This document shows positions 28,478 to 38,091 of a stretch of DNA of 64,000 bases, in pieces. Origin of the DNA: Clostridia bacterium. GTDB taxonomy: Bacteria; Bacillota; DAOUPZ01. Position 1 is the stretch's first letter. Each line of letters opens with the position of its first letter. The translations under genes were made by a program, and so were the position numbers. The stretch is from the NCBI GenBank assembly GCA_030625885.1, contig DAOUPZ010000008.1, positions 1-64,000 of the forward strand. Direction: 5' to 3'. Below the pieces are notes generated by a model. It searched no databases. It was given only the letters and a program-made list of their open reading frames with translations, and was not told the DNA's origin.

Positions 28478-30532
28478 ATGATGTTGGGATTGTTCAGGAA
28501 AGAAACAAAAAAGAATTTGGCTAAATCAAGAAAAAGAATGAGTATTGGTTCTAAGTTAGTCGTTATATGTTTAATCATGTCCCTTGTTCCATTAGGGATC
28601 ACGGGGTTTTTAAGTTACAAGAAAGCCCAAAAAGCCCTTTTAACAAGCTTGGATCAAATACTATTAGCGCGTGCCCAGGATACAGTTAGAGGAATAAATG
28701 ACTGGATTATGATGATGAAGAATGATGTTAAAGAGATGGCGTTAACGCCTCCAGGTTTAGGTACAGATGAAGCAATGAACCATTATTTACAGCAGGAAAT
28801 TAAAAATACCAGTAATTATGAAACGATATTTACAGTTAATACGGAAGGGGTAATTAACCATCATAGTAATGATAAAGGGATTGGTATGTTGGTTAAGAAC
28901 AGAAGCTACTTTCAAGAAGCAATCAATAATAAATCCTTTATCTCAGACGTTATTATTTCAGAACTCACAGGTAAACCGGTTTTCTATATATCTACCCCTA
29001 TTAAAGATGATATGGATCGAATAACAGGGGTTTTTGTTGCCAGTGTTTCTTTGGATAAAATGACGCAGGATATTTTGGGAATTAAAATTGGTGCTAATGG
29101 CTATGCCTATGTTATTGATAAGAAAGGGATCTTTATTGTACATCCCATTGAAGAAATTGTATTGAATGAAGCAGAAAATGCTTTTGTAACAGATAATGAT
29201 CATTCTAGACAAATCACTCAGGATATGATAGATGGGAAAACAGGAAACGATATTGATTTTTACAAGGGAATTGAAAAGCACTTGGGATATGCACCGATCG
29301 AGACGACCGGATGGTCTATTGGTGTCACCGCGCCAAATAATGATTCGATTTTTTTTAAAGATATGAAACAGTTACGTCATTTTCTTTTCATCGTGATGAT
29401 GATTGCTGCGACTTTAGTGGTTATTGTAGCGGTAGGATTTGCACGTTATCTTGCTCATTATCTTGTCATCCCAATTAAAGAATTAACAAGGGTTGCTGAG
29501 GTTATGAGCCAAGGAGATTTGAAAGCGAATGTTCAAGCAACAACAAATGATGAAGTGGGACAGTTAGCTCAAGCTTTCAATAAAATGGTGGGAAACACCA
29601 GGCAATTGATCAGCGGCGTAGCCACAGTAGCTGAAAATTTGGGGGCTTCCTCTCAGCAGATGGCTGCTTGTGCCCAAGAATCCAGTTCAATGTCGGAACA
29701 AATGACACAAACGGTAGAGGAACTAGCAAAGGGAGCAACTGAACAGGCAACAAGTATAGAGCAAACAACTGAAAATATGCACCAAATGGCAACGATTACT
29801 CAGGATGTTTTCAGAAATGCTGAAATTGCAAATGAAGCGGGGAAACATGCTGGCGAAGCATCACTAAAAGGAAAGCATGCGGTTGAACAAGCCATTCAAA
29901 CGATGACTGATGTTCAAAAGGTGGTCAATGAATCAGTTGCATCTACACAAGCATTAGGGGAAAATTCCAAAGAAATAAGTAAGATTGTAGGATTGATTAC
30001 CGGGATTGCAGATCAAACTAATTTACTGGCCTTGAATGCGGCTATAGAGGCGGCTCGAGCTGGAGAACAAGGACGTGGGTTTGCTGTTGTTGCGGATGAA
30101 GTTCGTAAACTCGCAGAAGAATCAAGTCACGCTGCTGGTCAAATTGCCCAATTGATTAAGGAAGTACAGCATGGAACCAGTAAAACGGTAGATTTAATGA
30201 GTCGGGGAGCGAAAGTTGTTGAAGAAGGTTGGGGAGCAGTGCAGGAAACAGGCAAAAGGTTTGATGATATCCATCAGGAAATCAATCAAATTGCAATGGT
30301 AACAGAAAAAGTATCAGTTGCGCTGCAACAAATGTCTGCTGGTGTAGAAGAAGTTGTTGAAACGATGGATAATATATCTAATATCACGGAACAGAGTGCT
30401 TCTGGAACGCAGCAGGCTGCTTCAGCGACACAGGAACAAATGGCTTCAATTGAAGAGATTGCTTCTAGTGCCCAACATGTTGCACAAATGGCGGAAGAGT
30501 TGCAAAGGCAGGTACGACAATTTACCATCTAA
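28478..30532 (+). CDS. Methyl-accepting chemotaxis protein, dCache sensor
   Basis: 684 residues. It has a basic N-terminal stretch of ~25 residues, helix ~27-46, dCache sensor ~50-290 ([37 protein letters not shown]), second helix ~302-325, HAMP ~326-380, and the rod with tip [20 protein letters not shown]. The tail ends [11 protein letters not shown], without a pentapeptide tether. AAAGGAGAG precedes the ATG. It has its own transcription unit after the terminator at 28278. Confidence 0.94.
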   Translation: MMLGLFRKETKKNLAKSRKRMSIGSKLVVICLIMSLVPLGITGFLSYKKAQKALLTSLDQILLARAQDTVRGINDWIMMMKNDVKEMALTPPGLGTDEAMNHYLQQEIKNTSNYETIFTVNTEGVINHHSNDKGIGMLVKNRSYFQEAINNKSFISDVIISELTGKPVFYISTPIKDDMDRITGVFVASVSLDKMTQDILGIKIGANGYAYVIDKKGIFIVHPIEEIVLNEAENAFVTDNDHSRQITQDMIDGKTGNDIDFYKGIEKHLGYAPIETTGWSIGVTAPNNDSIFFKDMKQLRHFLFIVMMIAATLVVIVAVGFARYLAHYLVIPIKELTRVAEVMSQGDLKANVQATTNDEVGQLAQAFNKMVGNTRQLISGVATVAENLGASSQQMAACAQESSSMSEQMTQTVEELAKGATEQATSIEQTTENMHQMATITQDVFRNAEIANEAGKHAGEASLKGKHAVEQAIQTMTDVQKVVNESVASTQALGENSKEISKIVGLITGIADQTNLLALNAAIEAARAGEQGRGFAVVADEVRKLAEESSHAAGQIAQLIKEVQHGTSKTVDLMSRGAKVVEEGWGAVQETGKRFDDIHQEINQIAMVTEKVSVALQQMSAGVEEVVETMDNISNITEQSASGTQQAASATQEQMASIEEIASSAQHVAQMAEELQRQVRQFTI

Positions 30533-30623
30533 ATTGCATATATTCGATTATTCCTCCAAAAAACGTTCCTATGATATACCTTTGTTATAATCCCTAAATA
30601 TGTAGCAAAAATAACAAATATAA

Positions 30624-30632
30624 CATAATATG
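30624..30632 (+). promoter_or_regulatory. Possible sporulation -10 element (CATAATATG)
   Basis: CATAATATG lies 52 bp before the Cys-repeat gene. Nearly the same nonamer precedes both SPOCS genes. It resembles the -10 of sporulation sigma factors (CATANNNTA type). No clear -35 was seen. Confidence 0.3.
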
Positions 30633-30683
30633 GGTGTATAGGATGGCGTATCTAAAGAATATAGATAGAAGGGGGAACGCAAA

Positions 30684-30965
30684 ATGAGGCGATTTACTGC
30701 TGGTAATACACAAGGAATGATTGATTATGGAGATTATCAGGTTTACTACGATCGGGGGGAAAAGGAAAAAGATTGTAGGCAAGTGCGTAAGGCGGAATGT
30801 AAGGAAGAATGTAAACAAGAATGTAAACAAGAATGTAAAGAGGAATGTAAAGAAGAGCATCCTTGTTTTTGTAAACGAGTAAAATGTAAGAAGCCTTCAC
30901 TGATATCGCGTTGTTACTGTTGGAATCATAATGTTTTTTATCAGGTCGGAGGAACAACCCTATAA
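30684..30965 (+). CDS. Cys-rich repeat protein, possible spore coat component
   Basis: 93 residues. The centre is five tandem copies of a 12-bp unit (30795-30854) giving repeated ECKE or ECKQ tetrapeptides, followed by more Cys pairs (HPCFCKRVKCKK, RCYCWN). Twelve cysteines in all, alternating with Glu and Lys: a highly charged, disulfide- or metal-capable chain. No signal peptide or known domain. GAAGGGGG precedes the ATG. The position beside two SPOCS genes and the shared -10-like motif suggest a spore coat protein (inference). A strong terminator follows immediately. Confidence 0.65.
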   Translation: MRRFTAGNTQGMIDYGDYQVYYDRGEKEKDCRQVRKAECKEECKQECKQECKEECKEEHPCFCKRVKCKKPSLISRCYCWNHNVFYQVGGTTL

Positions 30966-30996
30966 AAAGATGACCGGCTTTGCCGGTCATCTTTTT
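30964..30996 (+). terminator. Strong terminator after the Cys-rich gene
   Basis: AAAAAGATGACCGGC, loop TTT, and its exact complement ending in a T run. Symmetric, so it may also serve the convergent SPOCS gene. Confidence 0.92.
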
Positions 30997-31024
30997 ATAT
31001 TTTTCTTTTTAAAAAATGTTTTCC

Positions 31025-31588
31025 TTATGACCATGATGATGTCATATAATAGGGAGGCGTTACCTTTACTTGAATAAAAAGAAGGACGAATTTTCTAACC
31101 CCATTGCATTTTATCGGTTCCACTTTAATATCCTCTACTAAAACCGTCAAATCATCAATCGTTACATTTTCGGGAAGCAAAATAAAGTTTTCAAAACGTG
31201 CGCTTGTTGTAAATTTTTTGGTGAGTATTTTCTCTTGAGTCGAGAAATGGTTCACATAAACAGATTGAGTTTTATAAGGCAAGACTAACATACATCGGCT
31301 TACGGTATGAGCGGGTTTTTTAATATTAAATTCAAAAGTTTGATTAATGATTCCTCTAATAACAATCTTATCACCGATAGGCGTTTTTATGACATGGTAG
31401 TCAATAATTTTCGGTTCTACAGTTACTGAAGATAAATCTTCTACATTTAATCCCCTTGGGAAAGTGACTTCATCTGTGACAATAATTTCATTTACAAGGC
31501 TTTTATCCTCGATAATGGGAAATTGATCCGGGGGTGTAATACCGATGATTTCCACATTTGATGGTATCATCATTTTAGAATTTTGCAA
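31025..31588 (-). CDS. SPOCS (DUF3794) domain protein, A
   Basis: 187 residues if the TTG at 31588 is used: AAAGGTGG lies eight bases before it, and the paralogue at 31741 has the same arrangement; a GTG 12 bases upstream abuts the site. The core (SLVNEIIVTDEVTFPRGL, then VIKTPIGDKIVIRGIINQTF and KTQSVYVNHFS) is the SPOCS fold found in SipL and other spore envelope morphogenetic proteins, usually binding partner coat proteins. It lacks the C-terminal LysM of SipL. A likely spore coat or exosporium protein. Confidence 0.75.
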   Translation of the reverse strand: MQNSKMMIPSNVEIIGITPPDQFPIIEDKSLVNEIIVTDEVTFPRGLNVEDLSSVTVEPKIIDYHVIKTPIGDKIVIRGIINQTFEFNIKKPAHTVSRCMLVLPYKTQSVYVNHFSTQEKILTKKFTTSARFENFILLPENVTIDDLTVLVEDIKVEPIKCNGVRKFVLLFIQVKVTPPYYMTSSWS

Positions 31589-31655
31589 ATAATTCACCAC
31601 CTTTCATCGTGTTAAAGCTTACATTAACGTAATCATTCTACTATTTTCTTTATAA

Positions 31656-31664
31656 TATATTATG
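31656..31664 (-). promoter_or_regulatory. Possible sporulation -10 element (CATAATATA)
   Basis: Read on the minus strand, GCATAATATATTATAAAGAA lies about 70 bp before SPOCS gene A and aligns with GCATAATATGTATTGTAAAG before SPOCS gene B. The shared block fits a common sporulation promoter. Confidence 0.35.
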
Positions 31665-31740
31665 CAAAATATAAGAAATGGAACTTGTAAAAACGAGATA
31701 GAACGCGCAGAAATTTTTCGTTATAATCATGTCAAGATCG

Positions 31741-32160
31741 TCAATTGCTGAGTGATAAGTTTATATCTTTTGGAAGTCCAATAATGATTTCAAAAGGTAT
31801 AGGTTGTGATATTGAGGTAACACGGTCTTCTTTTTTTGAGTTAGGGTAAACCGAACAAACAGATTGGGTTATATTAGGACTGACTAACATACATGTACAG
31901 GTAACATGAGGAGAAGATGTGGTACAGGTTGTCAACGTTTCATTTAATATACCATTCATTATAATTGTTTTACCTGTCGTAGATTCAATGACATCAAAAC
32001 CAGTCATTGTAATGGAAGATAAATCATCCATATTCAAACGAACAGGTAGATTGACTTGATTCGTGACAATTAGTTCAGCTACCGAGGTACCTGCTTTGAT
32101 ATTAGAAGAATGATCTGGAGACATAGTACTTCTAATTTTGATATTTATAGGAATGGTCAA
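31741..32160 (-). CDS. SPOCS (DUF3794) domain protein, B
   Basis: 139 residues from the TTG at 32160, eight bases after AAAGGCGG. A paralogue of the gene at 31025 with the same order of blocks: ELIVTNQVNLPVRLNMDDLSS, IESTTGKTIIMNGILNETL, NITQSVCSVYPNS. It is shorter by one C-terminal strand region and holds more Cys and Thr in the centre (TTCTTSSPHVTCTCM). Function as for its partner: probable spore coat. The pair is separated by ~150 bp and each has its own promoter-like block, so they may be transcribed independently. Confidence 0.7.
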   Translation of the reverse strand: MTIPINIKIRSTMSPDHSSNIKAGTSVAELIVTNQVNLPVRLNMDDLSSITMTGFDVIESTTGKTIIMNGILNETLTTCTTSSPHVTCTCMLVSPNITQSVCSVYPNSKKEDRVTSISQPIPFEIIIGLPKDINLSLSN

Positions 32161-32229
32161 GTGATTCACCGCCTTTCAAATGGCTTATAATTAAAATCAT
32201 GTAATAACTCCATAATTTTCTTTACAATA

Positions 32230-32238
32230 CATATTATG
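32230..32238 (-). promoter_or_regulatory. Possible sporulation -10 element (CATAATATG)
   Basis: Minus-strand CATAATATG about 70 bp before SPOCS gene B, embedded in a longer block shared with gene A (TTTTGCATAATAT then TATT and TAAAGAAAAT). Confidence 0.35.
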
Positions 32239-32365
32239 CAAAAGCTTAAAATCGGTACATAAAAATTAGAATAATGCTCCCGGTAAGGAAGAAAAGCAGA
32301 AAACGGTGCCGCATCATTTTAATAGGCATAAGGTATTATAAAGCAAAAAGAAATGGGGGAATAAA

Positions 32366-33538
32366 ATGAACATTATTTGTTTGTCATTTACCTGTTGGGA
32401 TTTTTTATTCCAGCGTCCGCAACAACTGATGCGGATCTTATCGCGGGAACATCAAATTCTATATGTAAATCCACCCCTTATACCTCAAGCTAAATGGAAG
32501 TTTCCGTATCAAGACTTGGAAAAGCGGCTGAGTAAGTGTTTGAAACAAGTTGATGATAAAATAAATGTTTTTTCGCCTTTTCGTCTACCTTTTGAACTCA
32601 TTGATAAAATAATGTTGCAAGATGATGTGTTGGATTTGAAAGAAAGAAGAAGTCTAAAAGAGCTCAATACTTTTTTTTTAACAAAAGTTATGCAGTATAT
32701 GGTAAGGGAAATGTCATTTTCAGATGCGGTGTTGTGGTTTTATGTACCGGATGCCCTATATTTGATAGGGAAATTAGGAGAAAGTATGGTTTGTTATGAT
32801 TGCGTGGATGATCTCAGTGCTTTTAGAGGCGTTTCTGATGATATAAAGAAATGGGAAACAGAATTGTGCAAGAAAGCGGATGTTGTTTTTACTTCAGCCC
32901 ATCAGCTATATCATGAAAAAAGAGATCTGAACAAGCATACTTATTTTATACCCAATGGCGCAGATTACGATCATTTTAATAAGGTAGGAAATTCGTGTTT
33001 GAGGGTACCGGAAGAAATAAAACATTCAAAAATGCCTGTAATTGGCTTTATCGGGTCAATCGGTGAGTGGGTGGATGTGGATTTGGTGACTTATCTGGCA
33101 AATCAAAGGCCGAACTATATGTTTATAATGATCGGGCCGGCACATTATACGTTACCTCAATGGGAAAAGTATAAAAATATTCGTTTTTTAGGTCGAAAGC
33201 CCTATTGCCAGCTTCCTGTATATCTAAAAGGATTTGATGTATGTTTCGTACCTTTTTTAGATAATGAAGTGACTCAACATACAAACCCGGTCAAAATGTG
33301 GGAGTTTATGGCTGCGGGGAAACCCATTGTTGCCACACGTTTGCCGGAAACACAAGTATATGAACGGTTGCTTTACTTAGCAAGTGATTGGGAAACATTT
33401 TTGCGCCAAATTGACCGGGCGGTTAATGGAGTAGGCAGCCAGGAGCAGGAGGGTATAAAAGAAGAAATGAAACAAATAGCCAGGGAAAACACTTGGGTAA
33501 GACGATGTGAAGAAATTGTAGAGATTTTACAAAGGTAA
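32366..33538 (+). CDS. Glycosyltransferase, GT-B fold (group 1)
   Basis: 390 residues. The N-terminal half begins NIICLSFTCWDFLFQRPQQLM, typical of a UDP-sugar transferase subgroup often annotated as group 1. The C-terminal donor site has IPNGADYDHF, IGFIGSIGEWVD, NPVKMWEFMAAGKPIVATRLPE. No membrane helix. GAAATGGGGG precedes the ATG. A CATAAGGTA motif at 32327 again looks like a sporulation -10, so it may glycosylate a spore surface component together with the neighbouring coat-like genes (inference). Confidence 0.85.
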   Translation: MNIICLSFTCWDFLFQRPQQLMRILSREHQILYVNPPLIPQAKWKFPYQDLEKRLSKCLKQVDDKINVFSPFRLPFELIDKIMLQDDVLDLKERRSLKELNTFFLTKVMQYMVREMSFSDAVLWFYVPDALYLIGKLGESMVCYDCVDDLSAFRGVSDDIKKWETELCKKADVVFTSAHQLYHEKRDLNKHTYFIPNGADYDHFNKVGNSCLRVPEEIKHSKMPVIGFIGSIGEWVDVDLVTYLANQRPNYMFIMIGPAHYTLPQWEKYKNIRFLGRKPYCQLPVYLKGFDVCFVPFLDNEVTQHTNPVKMWEFMAAGKPIVATRLPETQVYERLLYLASDWETFLRQIDRAVNGVGSQEQEGIKEEMKQIARENTWVRRCEEIVEILQR

Positions 33539-33582
33539 TCAATTGTTGATACAATGATAAAAAAGTAAAAAGGTGATGCAAG

Positions 33583-34278
33583 ATGAGAGATAAAATTTCC
33601 AAAACAATTTTGGTCGTTGATGATGATATTCATATTGGGGAATTGGTTAAATTGTATTTGCAAAAAGAAGATTATCGGGTGCAGATTGTCACGGATGGGG
33701 AAGAAGCGGTTAAAGTGTTTAGTGAAATTGCACCTCATTTAGTTATTTTAGATTTGATGCTCCCGGGTATGGACGGTCTTGAAGTGTGTCGGGAAATTCG
33801 TAAACTGAGTCATATACCCATTATTATGTTGACCGCCAAGGGAGAAAGCTTTGACAAGGTATTGGGATTAGAAATGGGTGCTGATGATTATGTCGTAAAG
33901 CCATTTGACCCTAAGGAATTAGTAGCGCGGGTACGAGCTGTCTTGCGTCGCAGCGAACCTTATGAAATGGAAAAGTTACAGATTGTATTTCCTGGATTAG
34001 TGGTTGATAAGGGACGATATATCATAAAGGTGGACGAGCAAGATATTTCTGCTACCCCTAAAGAAATTGAACTGCTGTACTTTTTGGCAGATCATCCTGA
34101 TCAGGTTTTTACCCGAGAACAATTATTAGAACATATATGGGGATATGATTATATGGGGGATAGTCGCACGGTAGATGTCCATATTAAACGATTGCGTGAA
34201 AAGTTAGGCGAAGAGAATTCATTCTGGAAAATAAAGACAGTTTGGGGTGTCGGGTATAAGTTTGAGGTGAAAAGATGA
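33583..34278 (+). CDS. OmpR/PhoB-family response regulator
   Basis: 231 residues: receiver domain with acidic pair VVDDD, phospho-Asp in LVILDLMLPGMDG (about residue 55), LTAKGES and the VVKPFDP lysine, then a winged-helix DNA-binding domain (TPKEIELLYFLADHPDQVFTREQLLEHIWGYDY and VDVHIKRLREKL). It regulates transcription on phosphorylation by the kinase whose gene overlaps it by four bases. Targets unknown; HtrA downstream is one possibility. Confidence 0.94.
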   Translation: MRDKISKTILVVDDDIHIGELVKLYLQKEDYRVQIVTDGEEAVKVFSEIAPHLVILDLMLPGMDGLEVCREIRKLSHIPIIMLTAKGESFDKVLGLEMGADDYVVKPFDPKELVARVRAVLRRSEPYEMEKLQIVFPGLVVDKGRYIIKVDEQDISATPKEIELLYFLADHPDQVFTREQLLEHIWGYDYMGDSRTVDVHIKRLREKLGEENSFWKIKTVWGVGYKFEVKR

Positions 34279-35690
34279 AAAAGAGTATATTTCGACGTTT
34301 GATGGTTACCTATTTAAGTATCATTTTCGTTGTATTAATTATATTGAGTATGCTCTTAGCGGGTTTATTTTGGCAGCATTATTATGAGCAGAAAGAGTGC
34401 TTATTAATTAATGAAGGAAAGCATATGAATGATATGGTTGTCGCATTCCTTCAAGGTAGACTGGATAGAGACCATTTAAATGATGAATTGAACACAGTGG
34501 ATCGTCTATTGCAAGCGCGCATTTGGGTTGTAGACAAGAATGGACTGATTTATGCACAATCTCACCCAGAGTGGCAGAAATGGGTGGGAAATCGTCTGAG
34601 TCAAGAAGATATGAATCAGTTACTTCGCGGGGAAGTGCTTTCTGTTCGCGATAAATATGATTCCCAATTTGATGTTGCGATGTTGACCGTTATTGTGCCC
34701 ATGGTGATTCGTGGTCAGATAGAGGGTGCAACTCTCTTGCATGCACCTATTTATGGTATTGAAGCGGGTCTTAAGAAGGTTTACTGGATGATTGGAATAG
34801 GTGCATTGTTGGCTATTGGATTGGCATTTGTTATTGTTTACTTTCTTTCCAGACGTATTGCTGCGCCTTTGCATCAGATGAATGATATTGCTTTAGAAAT
34901 GGCGGATGGTAGATTTGAAAAACGGGTCACGGTATCCGGTGATGATGAGATTGCTCAATTGGGTAAGTCTTTTAATCATATGGCACAGGCATTGGGGCAA
35001 CTGGAAAATATGCGGCGGGATTTTGTTGCCAATGTATCTCATGAATTACGCTCTCCCTTAACCTCAATTAGAGGATTTATTCAGGCGATTTTGGATGGAA
35101 CCATAAAAGAAGGAGAAAGAGAAAAATATTTGAGTATTGTGTTGGAAGAAACGGGACGTTTAAATCGTTTGATTAATGAATTATTGGATGTCGCGCGATT
35201 GGAAAGCGGCAATATTCTGTTAAGTAAAGAGACCATTGATATTCAGGAGGAAATCCGAAAAATATTGGCCGCCTATATAAACTGTTTTGAAGTAAGAGGC
35301 ATTACTTGGGAGATTGTTTTTACTGAAGAGCGGTTATGGGTGGCGGGTGACCGGGATCGCATCCATCAGGTGATCACTAACCTTACAGATAATGCTTTGC
35401 GTTTTACGCCTGAAGGGGGAAAGATAGAATTTAAAGTTGCAACGCGAGGGGATAAGGTCGTTATTGAGATATCTGATACAGGTTCGGGTATTGCCCCAGA
35501 AACATTACCCTATATTTGGGAGCGTTTTTATAAAGTGGATAAGGCTCGTAGTGCAGATGCAGGAGGAACTGGTCTGGGACTACATATTGTTAAAAGGTTG
35601 ATTGAGGCACATGGTGAACGTATTGAGGTTGAAAGTAAAGTAGGAGAAGGAACAACTTTTTCGTTTACATTGCCAAGAGCTTACAAGTAA
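34275..35690 (+). CDS. Sensor histidine kinase paired with the OmpR-type regulator
   Basis: 471 residues. Helix ~9-32, a short extracellular sensor ~33-165, second helix ~168-191, HAMP ~192-245, His in FVANVSHELRSPLTSIRGF (about residue 255), and ATPase motifs NLTDNALRF, ISDTGSGI, GTGLGLHIVKRL. The four-base overlap with the regulator gene shows they form one system. htrA follows 180 bp later, as in envelope-stress systems such as CssRS, but shared control is only inferred. Confidence 0.93.
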   Translation: MKKSIFRRLMVTYLSIIFVVLIILSMLLAGLFWQHYYEQKECLLINEGKHMNDMVVAFLQGRLDRDHLNDELNTVDRLLQARIWVVDKNGLIYAQSHPEWQKWVGNRLSQEDMNQLLRGEVLSVRDKYDSQFDVAMLTVIVPMVIRGQIEGATLLHAPIYGIEAGLKKVYWMIGIGALLAIGLAFVIVYFLSRRIAAPLHQMNDIALEMADGRFEKRVTVSGDDEIAQLGKSFNHMAQALGQLENMRRDFVANVSHELRSPLTSIRGFIQAILDGTIKEGEREKYLSIVLEETGRLNRLINELLDVARLESGNILLSKETIDIQEEIRKILAAYINCFEVRGITWEIVFTEERLWVAGDRDRIHQVITNLTDNALRFTPEGGKIEFKVATRGDKVVIEISDTGSGIAPETLPYIWERFYKVDKARSADAGGTGLGLHIVKRLIEAHGERIEVESKVGEGTTFSFTLPRAYK

Positions 35691-35872
35691 TAATTAAAAA
35701 TTTAGAATTTAAAATTGAAAATTAAAAGCGTAAAGATTAAATTAGCAAAAATTAAAATAAAAAATATAGGATAAATATTCCATTTTGTTATTTTATTAAG
35801 TTAACACTTTGTTCATATTTTTGTCATTATTTATTGGTATACTATGAAAAAGCAATGAGGAGGATGATAAAT

Positions 35873-37009
35873 ATGAATGAAAAGAAAGGATTTTCCGCGT
35901 TTTATCCTGAGTCTCAGACGAGGACAGTGCAGCAAAAACCTAAATATGTGATAATCGTAACATTAATGCTCATCAGTGTGTTGATTGGTGGGCTGGCGGG
36001 TGGTTATGCAGGTGCGGCGTTAGCCAAAGATGAAGGGGTTCAAACCGCTAATATTTCTCCAGTTATTAATGGTGCATCTTATATCGATCCATCTCCTGTG
36101 GTCAATATAGCGGAAGCAGTCGGTCAGGCAGTTGTAGGTATAACCACGAAAGCACAAGTGGCAGACTTTTTTAGCGGGTTACGTACAGTAGAAAAGAGTG
36201 GTTCCGGTTTCATTATCAGCCCGGATGGTTACATTGTGACAAACAACCATGTAGTAGATGGGGCCAGTGAGTTGATGGTGAGCTTATCTGATGATAAAAT
36301 GGTACCTGCTAAATTGATTGGTCGGGATGAACAGACTGATTTAGCGGTACTGAAAATAGATACCAAGCCCTTGACCGTGGCTCGGTTGGGTGACTCCGAA
36401 AAGATAAAAGTAGGAGAGTTAGCGGTGGCAATTGGAAATCCCCTGGGCAATCAATTTGCTCGTACCGTAACTGCGGGCGTGGTGAGTGCCATTAATCGGA
36501 CCATGGAAGTCCAAGATCGGGAATTTACGCTCATTCAAACGGATGCTGCGATTAGTCCGGGAAATAGCGGCGGGCCATTGGTTAATGCGCGTGGTGAGGT
36601 TATTGGGATTAATACTGTTAAAGTTGCACAGGAAGGTGTGGAAGGTTTAGGATTTGCGATTCCTATTACCGATGCTAAGCCCATTATTGATCAGATTATC
36701 AAACAGGGTTTTGTAAGCCGTCCCATGATTGGTATTGGCGGGGTCGATGTAACTAAAGGTGTTTCCGACCAGTATGGTATTCCGGAAGGCGTTTATATAC
36801 GTCAAGTGTTCTCTGGCGGTCCCGCGTTTTTGTCAGGTATGAAGCCGGGGGATGTGATTACAGGTATTGATGGTCAATCCGTAAAATCCATTAAGGATTT
36901 AACAAGCCTATTAGAAAAGCACAAAGTAGGTGATGCGGTGAGCGTAAAAGCTGACCGTGACGGAAAGAGCATGACATTTAATATGAAGTTGATGGAGAAG
37001 AAACAGTAG
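35873..37009 (+). CDS. htrA: HtrA/DegP-family serine protease with PDZ domain
   Basis: 378 residues from the ATG at 35873 (GAGGAGGAT upstream). A membrane anchor (~25-45, LMLISVLIGGLAGGYAG) is followed by a trypsin-like domain with a full triad: His in VTNNHVV (~125), Asp in TDLAVLKI (~155), Ser in SPGNSGGPL (~230). One PDZ domain fills ~280-375 (GGPAFLSGMKPGDVI). It degrades or refolds misfolded envelope proteins outside the membrane. The 140-bp spacer before it is very AT-rich and resembles part of the repeat at 56398. Confidence 0.95.
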   Translation: MNEKKGFSAFYPESQTRTVQQKPKYVIIVTLMLISVLIGGLAGGYAGAALAKDEGVQTANISPVINGASYIDPSPVVNIAEAVGQAVVGITTKAQVADFFSGLRTVEKSGSGFIISPDGYIVTNNHVVDGASELMVSLSDDKMVPAKLIGRDEQTDLAVLKIDTKPLTVARLGDSEKIKVGELAVAIGNPLGNQFARTVTAGVVSAINRTMEVQDREFTLIQTDAAISPGNSGGPLVNARGEVIGINTVKVAQEGVEGLGFAIPITDAKPIIDQIIKQGFVSRPMIGIGGVDVTKGVSDQYGIPEGVYIRQVFSGGPAFLSGMKPGDVITGIDGQSVKSIKDLTSLLEKHKVGDAVSVKADRDGKSMTFNMKLMEKKQ

Positions 37010-37020
37010 GAGAAGATAAA

Positions 37021-37190
37021 AAACAGCAGTTAGGGATCAGCAGGTAGCAGGTAGAAAAAAGAAATTTTAAAAAGAGAAAATGATTTACCAGAACATTACA
37101 AGAAAAAGTAGAAACTATCAAGTTAAATCCTACCTGCTACCTGCTATAAGTGACCGAAGGGAACGAGCTACCTGCCTATTTGTGTTAACT
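37021..37190 (+). repeat. Long inverted spacer repeat, copy 1 (TACCTGC type)
   Basis: AGCAGGTAGCAGGTAG near the left end and CTACCTGCTACCTGCT near the right end form an inverted repeat around AT-rich DNA. It is followed by a GACCGAAGG..GAACGAGCTACCT block. The same design recurs at 56398-56590. Confidence 0.7.
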
Positions 37191-37219
37191 GACAATGAAG
37201 AGATAGGAGCAATCATAAT

Positions 37220-38005
37220 ATGAACCGACGTGAGATTCTGGATGGATTTTCTGATCAAGCAGATAGACAATTGGCTGCGCGGGTGTTAGACAGGATCAGT
37301 CAGGTCCAAAAAAGTTATGAAATAGTTTTTACTCATTTTTTAGACCCGCACCAGCAACGGGTTGCACAGCAGATTGTGAGATCATTTGTAGATTTAGAGT
37401 ATCAGTGTTTTGGGGGATATGAGGTAGCAGAAAGATGTTTATTGGCGATTTTCCCGGATTATATGGATGTTAATGAAGCTGCTTTTCCTTTGCAATTGCT
37501 TAAGATATCTGGAAATATGACCTATCATAAGGTTAATCATCGGGATTATCTAGGTGGAATTTTAGGGTTGGGCATTACCCGGGAGATGATGGGTGATTTG
37601 CTTGTGATGGATGAAGGGTGTCAAGTGATCGTTAAACAGGAAGTAGCAGATTATATTTATTCTAATTTAGAGCAGGTAGGACGGGTCAACGTTGCGGTTG
37701 AGCGAAGGGAAATGAATGAATTGATATTACCTTCATTTGAAACGAAGGTAATACGCACAACGGTTTCTTCTCTGCGGTTAGATGCGGTAGCGAGTGCGGG
37801 TTTTGCGCTTTCCCGTACAAAGGTTGTGCCGCTGATAAAAGGAGAAAAGGTGCGGTTGAATTGGGAAACTAAGAGGGATCCTGCGGCAACGATTCAAGAA
37901 GGAGATGTCATTTCAATAAAAGGCAAAGGCAGAATAAAAGTAGAAGAAGTAGGGGGGGAAACACGGAAAGATCGCCTGTTCTTGTGTTTGAAACGATTTG
38001 TTTAG
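37220..38005 (+). CDS. ylmH: YlmH-family S4-domain RNA-binding protein
   Basis: 261 residues. The N-terminal part (REILDGFSDQADRQLAARVLDR, HFLDPHQQRVAQ, GGYEVAERCLLAIFPDY) and the central block HRDYLGGILGLGITREMMGDL are characteristic of YlmH. The C-terminal S4 domain (~180-260: LRLDAVASAGFALSRTKVVPLI, EGDVISIKGKGRI) binds RNA. YlmH family members act on stalled 50S subunits in ribosome quality control and often sit in the division/ylm cluster, which is not present here. ATG with GATAGGAGC upstream. Confidence 0.92.
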   Translation: MNRREILDGFSDQADRQLAARVLDRISQVQKSYEIVFTHFLDPHQQRVAQQIVRSFVDLEYQCFGGYEVAERCLLAIFPDYMDVNEAAFPLQLLKISGNMTYHKVNHRDYLGGILGLGITREMMGDLLVMDEGCQVIVKQEVADYIYSNLEQVGRVNVAVERREMNELILPSFETKVIRTTVSSLRLDAVASAGFALSRTKVVPLIKGEKVRLNWETKRDPAATIQEGDVISIKGKGRIKVEEVGGETRKDRLFLCLKRFV

Positions 38006-38091
38006 AAAAAGATATGCCATGTTTAGCAGAATCATAATTGGGTTAGAATAATAAGAAGAATTGCAGTGAAGCTGCTAACAAGGGAGGGAAA

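Noticed and set aside
30795..30854. Possible CRISPR-like array
   Set aside because: The 12-bp units are directly adjacent with no spacers and lie in frame within a gene.
30694..30990. Minus-strand ORF opposite the Cys-rich gene
   Set aside because: A shadow of the 12-bp repeat; the plus-strand gene has the ribosome site and terminator.
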